Shown: positions 1 to 5,801 of the stretch, one piece after another
Position numbering within the stretch: the first letter of the stretch is position 1
How the letters are laid out: the number at the start of each line of letters is the position of its first letter
Assembly: GCA_030039815.1 (NCBI GenBank)
Contig: JASHUW010000456.1
Coordinates: 1 to 5,801 of the forward strand
Source: Alphaproteobacteria bacterium
GTDB taxonomy: Bacteria; Pseudomonadota; Alphaproteobacteria; ATCC43930; CGMCC-115725
Reading direction: 5' to 3'
Length of the DNA: 5,801 nt
Translations under genes and position numbers: made by a program
The notes under the pieces: generated by a model
Seen by the model: only the letters and a program-made list of their open reading frames with translations
Database searches by the model: none
Told to the model about the DNA's origin: nothing

Positions 1-1548
1 CGCGCCGCCGGTCGCGTCCAGCCGGTAGTCGCCGATCACCAGTTCCTGGCCGTCCAGGGTGATGCGGCCGCGCGCGCCCGGCATCTGTGCCAGCCCGGCG
101 AAGGCCGGGGCCGCCAACGCCGCCGCCGAATAGGTCGTGCGGAAATCGAAATGTCGGGCGATCGACGCCGCGAAGCTGGCGTCGGCGATGCGCAACACGA
201 TCGGCATATGCGGATTGCGGGCGCGGGCGCCGAGCGCGATCTCGAGGTTGAGCGTGTCGAAATTGGTCAGCGCCACCAGGCTATGGGCGGCGTCGAGACG
301 GCACAGATCGAGCGTATCATCGCGGCTGGCATCGCCGGTCAACAGGTCGAAGCCGAGATCGCGCGCCCGCTCGACCAGCGCCGCGTCCGGGGCCGCCTCG
401 ACCACCACGAGCGGCTTGTTGAACCCGAGCAGCAGCTCGATGACCCCGGCGCCGATGCTGCCGGCGCCGCAGACGACGATATGCCCGCGTCGCCGGATGC
501 GCCGGAGTCCTTGCGCCCGCACCCATTGCGCGCGGGTCAGCATCGATGCGGCAAAGGCGATGAAAACGCCGGTGAAGACGACGCCCGAGAGCATCAGCAC
601 CATCGCCATGCCGACATCGACCGCGTGGGTGCGATCGGGGGTGATGTCGCCGTAGCCGGTCGTCGTCATCGTCGCCAGCACGAAATAGGTGGCGATCAGC
701 CAACCCGCGTTGAACGCCGTTCGGAAATGGATCACCCCGACGCAGAAGATCACCACGGCCGCGAGCGCAAACGACGCGAGATACGGGTTGGCGCGGACCA
801 GGCGCCATGGGCCGGGCCGGCGGGATGCGGGGATGCGCTGATCGGCCCGCGCGTCTTCGCTCCCATCAGGCTGTGGTGCCGAGTGCATCAGCTGCTCGAT
901 CGTTCCGTAGAGGCACAGCCGAGCGCGCCATGGTATGCGGGCGTCCCGGCCGATCGCCGTGTCGCCGTTTACTGCGATCACGCGCGCGCCGAGCGCCGCT
1001 TCGACCTCGCCGACAGTGCGCCCGACAATGCCTTCTTCGCCGGCCACGCGCTCGACGAACCCGGTCAGCGGACCGTCCGGCTGGGGAAACTGCAAGCCGC
1101 GAAAGCACGAGGGATCGAGCGCCGTCGCCGCGTAGCTCGCCGCCGAATGCCAGGCCAGCGACAGCACCGCGCAGTCTGGCAGGTTCTGCTCGATCTTATG
1201 CGCGAGGGTGCGATTGAACTGCCGCAACACGATGCGTATCCGCGGGTTGGCGTCGCGCGCCAACAGCGCCGCGTGAAGGTTCAATTCGTCGTTGCGCGAC
1301 ACGGCGATGATCGTCGTCGCGCTGGCGACGCCGGCCTGATCGAGGCTGTCGCTGCTGTCGGCGCGCCCCGCGACGAAACTCGCACCTGCGGCCACCGCGA
1401 GCTTGCCGAGTTCCTCGTCGCCGCCGAGCACCGCGACGCGGTGTCCCGGCAGGCGACAGATTTCCGCAGCGGTGCTGATCGCCAGCGCATCGTCACCAAT
1501 AACGAGCGTCAACCGGCCGCCGGAGGCGGGGCCGCGCCCTTTGCTCAC
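1..1548 (-). CDS. Potassium channel protein with two RCK (TrkA-N) domains flanking a two-helix pore; C-terminus cut by window edge
   Basis: An uninterrupted frame of 516 codons begins at GTG 1548 and runs off the left edge. Residues about 12-145 form a TrkA-N/RCK Rossmann domain whose dinucleotide motif is degenerate (IGDDALA in place of GxGxxG). Residues about 150-220 resemble a TrkA-C domain. Then come a hydrophobic helix (about 257-274), a pore helix with the K+ selectivity filter TTTGYGD (295-301) and a second membrane helix (about 312-335). A second RCK domain starts near 356, with an intact GAGSIG (361-366) and an acidic residue at the end of the second strand (E384), as expected for NAD(H) or nucleotide binding. 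The inner-membrane protein should conduct K+ gated by cytosolic ligands; the family role is known, but the ligand is not visible. The GTG start is chosen because it overlaps the kamA stop as GTGA and the first in-frame ATG (residue 221) would delete the whole first domain. The end of the second RCK domain lies outside. Confidence 0.88.
   Translation of the reverse strand, partial: MSKGRGPASGGRLTLVIGDDALAISTAAEICRLPGHRVAVLGGDEELGKLAVAAGASFVAGRADSSDSLDQAGVASATTIIAVSRNDELNLHAALLARDANPRIRIVLRQFNRTLAHKIEQNLPDCAVLSLAWHSAASYAATALDPSCFRGLQFPQPDGPLTGFVERVAGEEGIVGRTVGEVEAALGARVIAVNGDTAIGRDARIPWRARLCLYGTIEQLMHSAPQPDGSEDARADQRIPASRRPGPWRLVRANPYLASFALAAVVIFCVGVIHFRTAFNAGWLIATYFVLATMTTTGYGDITPDRTHAVDVGMAMVLMLSGVVFTGVFIAFAASMLTRAQWVRAQGLRRIRRRGHIVVCGAGSIGAGVIELLLGFNKPLVVVEAAPDAALVERARDLGFDLLTGDASRDDTLDLCRLDAAHSLVALTNFDTLNLEIALGARARNPHMPIVLRIADASFAASIARHFDFRTTYSAAALAAPAFAGLAQMPGARGRITLDGQELVIGDYRLDATGGA
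1545..1548 (-). promoter_or_regulatory. GTGA stop/start overlap coupling kamA to the channel gene
   Basis: The bases read GTGA on the minus strand. TGA (1547-1545) ends kamA and GTG (1548-1546) begins the channel. No strong Shine-Dalgarno sequence precedes the GTG, so re-initiation by ribosomes finishing kamA is the likely way the channel is translated. That coupling is inferred from the arrangement. Confidence 0.65.
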
Positions 1549-2582
1549 TCTGTGTCGTCCGGGCGCGGGTAGCGGTGCGACAGGCCGTCCCTGTCCTCGA
1601 CCCGCCAGCCCGCCGCGTCTCGATGCAGCCAGCATGGGCCGATCGGCACTTTGCCGTGCCCACCTGGTATGTCGAGCACGTAAGTCGGCTGGCACAGCCC
1701 GGACGCGCGCCGACGCAGTTCGCGCATCAACGCCTGTCCCTCCGCAATGTCGCCGCGGAAATGCCCGGTACCGCGCGCCAGATCGGGATGATGCAGGTAG
1801 TACGGCTTGACGCGCATCGCGACGAGCGCGCGGAACAATTGCTCCAACACTGCCGCGTCGTCATTCACGCCGCGCAGCAGCACGCTCTGCGACAGCACCG
1901 GGACGCCGGCGCGGACGATCTTGCCGATTGCGGCCTTGGCCGCGGCAGTCAATTCGCGCGGGTGGTTGGCGTGGACGACAACGTAAACCGCTTTTTCCGT
2001 ATCGAGCGCGTCGACGAGCGCCGCTGTCACGCGTTTCGGGTCGACGATCGGCACGCGCGTATGAAAGCGGATGACCTGGACATGCTCGATTGCCGTCAGC
2101 GCGGCGACGACCGAGGCGACGCGGCGCGGCGTCAGCAAGAACGGATCGCCGCCGGTGACGACGATTTCCCAGATTTCCGGCCGCTCGCGGATGTAGCCGT
2201 AGGCGCGCGCCAGCGCGGCACTGCCGAGCACCTTGCCGCGCGCGCCGATCTGCTCGCGGCGAAAGCAGAAGCGGCAATAAACCGGACAGACCAGGCTCGG
2301 CTTCAACAGCACGCGGTCGGGATAGCGATGCACGATGCCCGGCAGCGGCGACCACCGCTCGTCGCCGATCGGGTCGGCCTGTTCCTCGGGCGATGTCCTC
2401 AGTTCAGCGACGCTCGGCACGAACTGCGCGGCAATCGGGTCATTGGCATCGGCGGGATCGATCAGTGCCGCCACCTCCTCGGTCAGCGCCACCTGGAACT
2501 GCTCCGCGACACGCCGCAACTCGCCGAGCCGCTCGGACGCGACGAGGTTGGCTTCCACAAAGTCGCGATCTCTAATCGCCAT
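1545..2582 (-). CDS. kamA: KamA-family radical SAM protein, lysine 2,3-aminomutase-like (possible EF-P beta-lysylation enzyme)
   Basis: 345 residues. C99, C103 and C106 form the CxxxCxxC radical-SAM cluster motif (CPVYCRFC), followed by GGDP at 144-147, which fits SAM binding. K311 in PGGHGKVP matches the PLP-binding lysine of lysine 2,3-aminomutase (LAM). D267 and D304 have the same 37-residue spacing as the two aspartates that hold substrate lysine in clostridial LAM. The enzyme should move the alpha-amino group of lysine to the beta carbon using 5'-deoxyadenosyl radical chemistry in the cytosol. Its length is near E. coli EpmB (342 aa) and shorter than LAM (about 416 aa). In many alphaproteobacteria such proteins sit near efp or epmA, but neither is visible here, so the substrate (EF-P-bound or free lysine) is open. 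The symbol is family-level. ATG 2582 is chosen because AAGGG lies 6 nt upstream. It is the first gene of an operon with the channel. Confidence 0.9.
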   Translation of the reverse strand: MAIRDRDFVEANLVASERLGELRRVAEQFQVALTEEVAALIDPADANDPIAAQFVPSVAELRTSPEEQADPIGDERWSPLPGIVHRYPDRVLLKPSLVCPVYCRFCFRREQIGARGKVLGSAALARAYGYIRERPEIWEIVVTGGDPFLLTPRRVASVVAALTAIEHVQVIRFHTRVPIVDPKRVTAALVDALDTEKAVYVVVHANHPRELTAAAKAAIGKIVRAGVPVLSQSVLLRGVNDDAAVLEQLFRALVAMRVKPYYLHHPDLARGTGHFRGDIAEGQALMRELRRRASGLCQPTYVLDIPGGHGKVPIGPCWLHRDAAGWRVEDRDGLSHRYPRPDDTE

Positions 2583-2588
2583 TGAGCG

Positions 2589-2593
2589 CCCTT
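2589..2593 (-). promoter_or_regulatory. Ribosome binding site of kamA
   Basis: AAGGG on the minus strand, 6 nt before ATG 2582. It supports this start. The same bases overlap a plus-strand TTGACA (2592-2597), which is therefore weak evidence for a plus-strand promoter. Confidence 0.6.
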
Positions 2594-2600
2594 GACATGA

Positions 2601-2629
2601 GATACGTATCGACGATATGTATATACGTC
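2601..2629. promoter_or_regulatory. Cluster of palindromes, possible operator upstream of kamA
   Basis: GATACGTATC (2601-2610) is a perfect 10-bp palindrome and GTATATAC (2619-2626) a perfect 8-bp one. ATACGT occurs at 2602-2607 and again at 2623-2628, exactly 21 bp apart, about two helical turns. ACGTAT (2604-2609) and ATACGT (2623-2628) also form an inverted repeat. The block lies 19-47 nt before the kamA ATG, where a repressor could block transcription. Binding by a regulator is inferred; BrnA or an unlinked factor are both possible. Confidence 0.4.
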
Positions 2630-2802
2630 TACTTCAAAAAACCCTGCACCACAGACCGAACACCACGCGACACCGACTTCATCCCCCAATTCTATATCGA
2701 CATCCATCACTCAGACGACACCGCGTAATTCGGACCAATGAACGTCCAAACCTATCTGAACCCAGCATTTGAAATCCGGAATACTTCGATGATTGTTCAA
2801 GT

Positions 2803-2812
2803 AAGAGGAAGG
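2803..2812 (+). promoter_or_regulatory. Ribosome binding site of brnT
   Basis: Purine-rich AAGAGGAAGG ends 4 nt before ATG 2817, with the AAGAGG core 8 nt away. An in-frame TAA at 2802-2804 excludes any longer N-terminus, so the start at 2817 is well fixed. Confidence 0.65.
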
Positions 2813-2816
2813 ATCG

Positions 2817-3116
2817 ATGGATGGCTTCGAGTGGGACCCCCAAAAAGAGTCCCGTAATTTAAAAGAGCATCGCCTTGATTTTGAAACAGCATCACGAATT
2901 TGGGACGGACCCGTATTCGAACGTACTGACAGTCGTCGCGATTACGGGGGAGTCCGCATTGTGGCTTTTGGTCAAGTCGAAGGTCGCCTCATGGTCGTCG
3001 TCTATACATGGCGCGGGGAAAGCCGCCGAATCATTTCGGCGAGAAAGGCCAATTCCCGTGAAAAACGACGGTATGAAGAAGATTTCCGCCAGCGGAGCCC
3101 ATCGCCGCAAAATTGA
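2817..3116 (+). CDS. brnT: BrnT family type II toxin
   Basis: 99 residues, a usual BrnT length. The N-terminus FEWDPQKESRNLKEHRLDF (4-22) and the C-terminal block RIISARKANSREKRRYEE (71-88) are the family's hallmark segments. Between them lies a strand-rich part with GRLMVVVYTWRGE (56-68). BrnT has a RelE-like fold and is a ribonuclease that halts translation until bound by BrnA; that activity is known for the family, not shown here. The gene is preceded by a good ribosome site and overlaps brnA by 44 nt in another frame, giving the usual toxin-first order. GC is about 48-57%, lower than the surrounding chromosome, which suggests acquisition from elsewhere. The frame is intact, with no sign of decay. 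Confidence 0.9.
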   Translation: MDGFEWDPQKESRNLKEHRLDFETASRIWDGPVFERTDSRRDYGGVRIVAFGQVEGRLMVVVYTWRGESRRIISARKANSREKRRYEEDFRQRSPSPQN

Positions 3117-3369
3117 CTGGACGGCATTCGACGCGCTGACCGACGAAGACATCGAGGCCAGCGTCCGCGATGATCCAGACGCCGCACCGATCGTCGACGA
3201 GGAGTGGTTTCGCAGCGCGACCATCGTCATGCCCGAACCGAAGGAACAGATCAGCATCCGGCTCGACCGCGACGTTCTCGCGCATTTCCGCAAATACCCG
3301 CGCTATCAGACGCGTATCAACGCAGTCCTACGCGCAGCGATGGAGCACGAAAAGAAAAAGGTCGGCTGA
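3073..3369 (+). CDS. brnA: BrnA family antitoxin
   Basis: 98 residues from ATG 3073. The N-terminal part is acidic (DALTDEDIEASVRDDPDAAP, 20-39) and should wrap the toxin. Residues about 59-92 form the ribbon-helix-helix DNA-binding domain, with strand ISIRLD and helices around VLAHFRKY and QTRINAVLRAAME. BrnA neutralises BrnT and, with it, represses its own operon; this is family knowledge. The turn between the helices reads FRKYPRYQTRIN, one residue shorter than my recollection of the usual F-x4-G-x-G-YQT type. An alternative start is the in-frame GTG at 3058, which adds five residues and has GAAAGG at 3043-3048, 9 nt upstream, whereas ATG 3073 has no clear ribosome site. I keep ATG because the protein then begins MKKIS, which looks like the family's usual N-terminus. 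The gene is GC-richer than brnT and ends 5 nt before the stop of convergent valS. Confidence 0.88.
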   Translation: MKKISASGAHRRKIDWTAFDALTDEDIEASVRDDPDAAPIVDEEWFRSATIVMPEPKEQISIRLDRDVLAHFRKYPRYQTRINAVLRAAMEHEKKKVG

Positions 3370-3374
3370 GCGCG

Positions 3375-5801
<2,427 letters not shown>

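Larger units (their letters stand above)
2583..2816. other. Divergent intergenic region between kamA and brnT
   Basis: 234 bp separate the two divergent start codons and must hold promoters for both operons. Composition is clearly lower in GC than the flanks (about 38% in 2581-2640 and 43% in 2761-2820 by hand count). Beyond the palindromes at 2601-2629 there are a GGAC/GTCC inverted repeat with an 8-nt loop (2732-2735 and 2744-2747), a TTGAAA (2769-2774) and an AATACT (2780-2785). The last might serve as a -10 box for brnT, but no well-spaced -35 goes with it. For kamA, TATATA-type sequence lies at 2618-2625 on the minus strand, again without a clear -35. No convincing gene is present in this stretch. 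Confidence 0.5.

Noticed and set aside
151..1572. Long open frame of 473 codons on the plus strand
   Set aside because: It lies antisense to the channel gene, whose domains are clear. Its composition (many R, H, D, A) is typical of a GC-rich antisense shadow, and it shows no recognisable motif.
1575..2585. Open frame of 336 codons on the plus strand opposite kamA
   Set aside because: It mirrors kamA almost exactly, has no domain signature and is explained by high GC suppressing stop codons.
2592..2621. Plus-strand promoter TTGACA (2592-2597) with TATGTA (2616-2621)
   Set aside because: The spacing of 18 is acceptable, but the TTGACA coincides with the complement of the kamA ribosome site and would leave a leader of nearly 190 nt before brnT. 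It may be accidental.
2483..2710. 75-codon minus-strand frame upstream of kamA with a CSVCGAGF pair of cysteines
   Set aside because: It overlaps the first 100 nt of kamA out of frame and ends in low-complexity shadow sequence. The cysteine pair is suggestive of a zinc site, but nothing else supports a gene; a decayed remnant cannot be excluded.
2738..2857. 39-codon plus-strand frame starting at ATG 2738 and overlapping brnT, a possible leader peptide
   Set aside because: It has no ribosome site, is in a different frame from brnT and resembles a chance opening.
2875..3072. N-terminal extension of brnA to ATG 2875
   Set aside because: The added residues lie antiphase within brnT and do not resemble BrnA. 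Starts at 3073 or 3058 give the normal family length.

Overview
The window looks like chromosomal DNA from a high-GC alphaproteobacterium. A Sphingomonadales or related lineage is possible, but this is tentative and rests on the general look of the ValRS and KamA-family proteins and on codon use. Most coding DNA is strongly GC-rich. Two stretches are not: the kamA-brnT intergenic region running into brnTA (about 2583-3120), and a 300-bp block inside valS (about 3541-3840). GC values quoted here are hand counts.

Layout. Positions 1-1548 (minus) hold the first 516 codons of a potassium channel. It has the order RCK domain, two-helix pore with a TTTGYGD filter, second RCK domain. It starts at GTG and runs off the left edge. 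Positions 1545-2582 (minus) hold a KamA-family radical-SAM, PLP-dependent lysine 2,3-aminomutase-like protein. Its TGA overlaps the channel's GTG as GTGA, so the two form an operon with likely translational coupling. Positions 2583-2816 are an AT-richer intergenic region with palindromes just upstream of kamA. Positions 2817-3369 (plus) hold a BrnT/BrnA type II toxin-antitoxin pair with overlapping genes. Positions 3375-5801 (minus) hold valS, valyl-tRNA synthetase, lacking only its N-terminal end beyond the right edge. brnA and valS converge with 5 bp between their stop codons.

How they fit together. ValRS is housekeeping. The KamA-family protein most likely serves EF-P beta-lysylation or makes beta-lysine. 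The channel presumably controls K+ flux under nucleotide or ion control. The brnTA pair looks like an accessory insertion between kamA and valS. No wholly new system is evident. The points most worth a second look are the low-GC, divergent patch inside valS, the RCK-pore-RCK channel coupled to a lysine aminomutase-like enzyme, and the operator-like repeats before kamA. No RNA genes, IS elements, CRISPR arrays or convincing terminators were seen.
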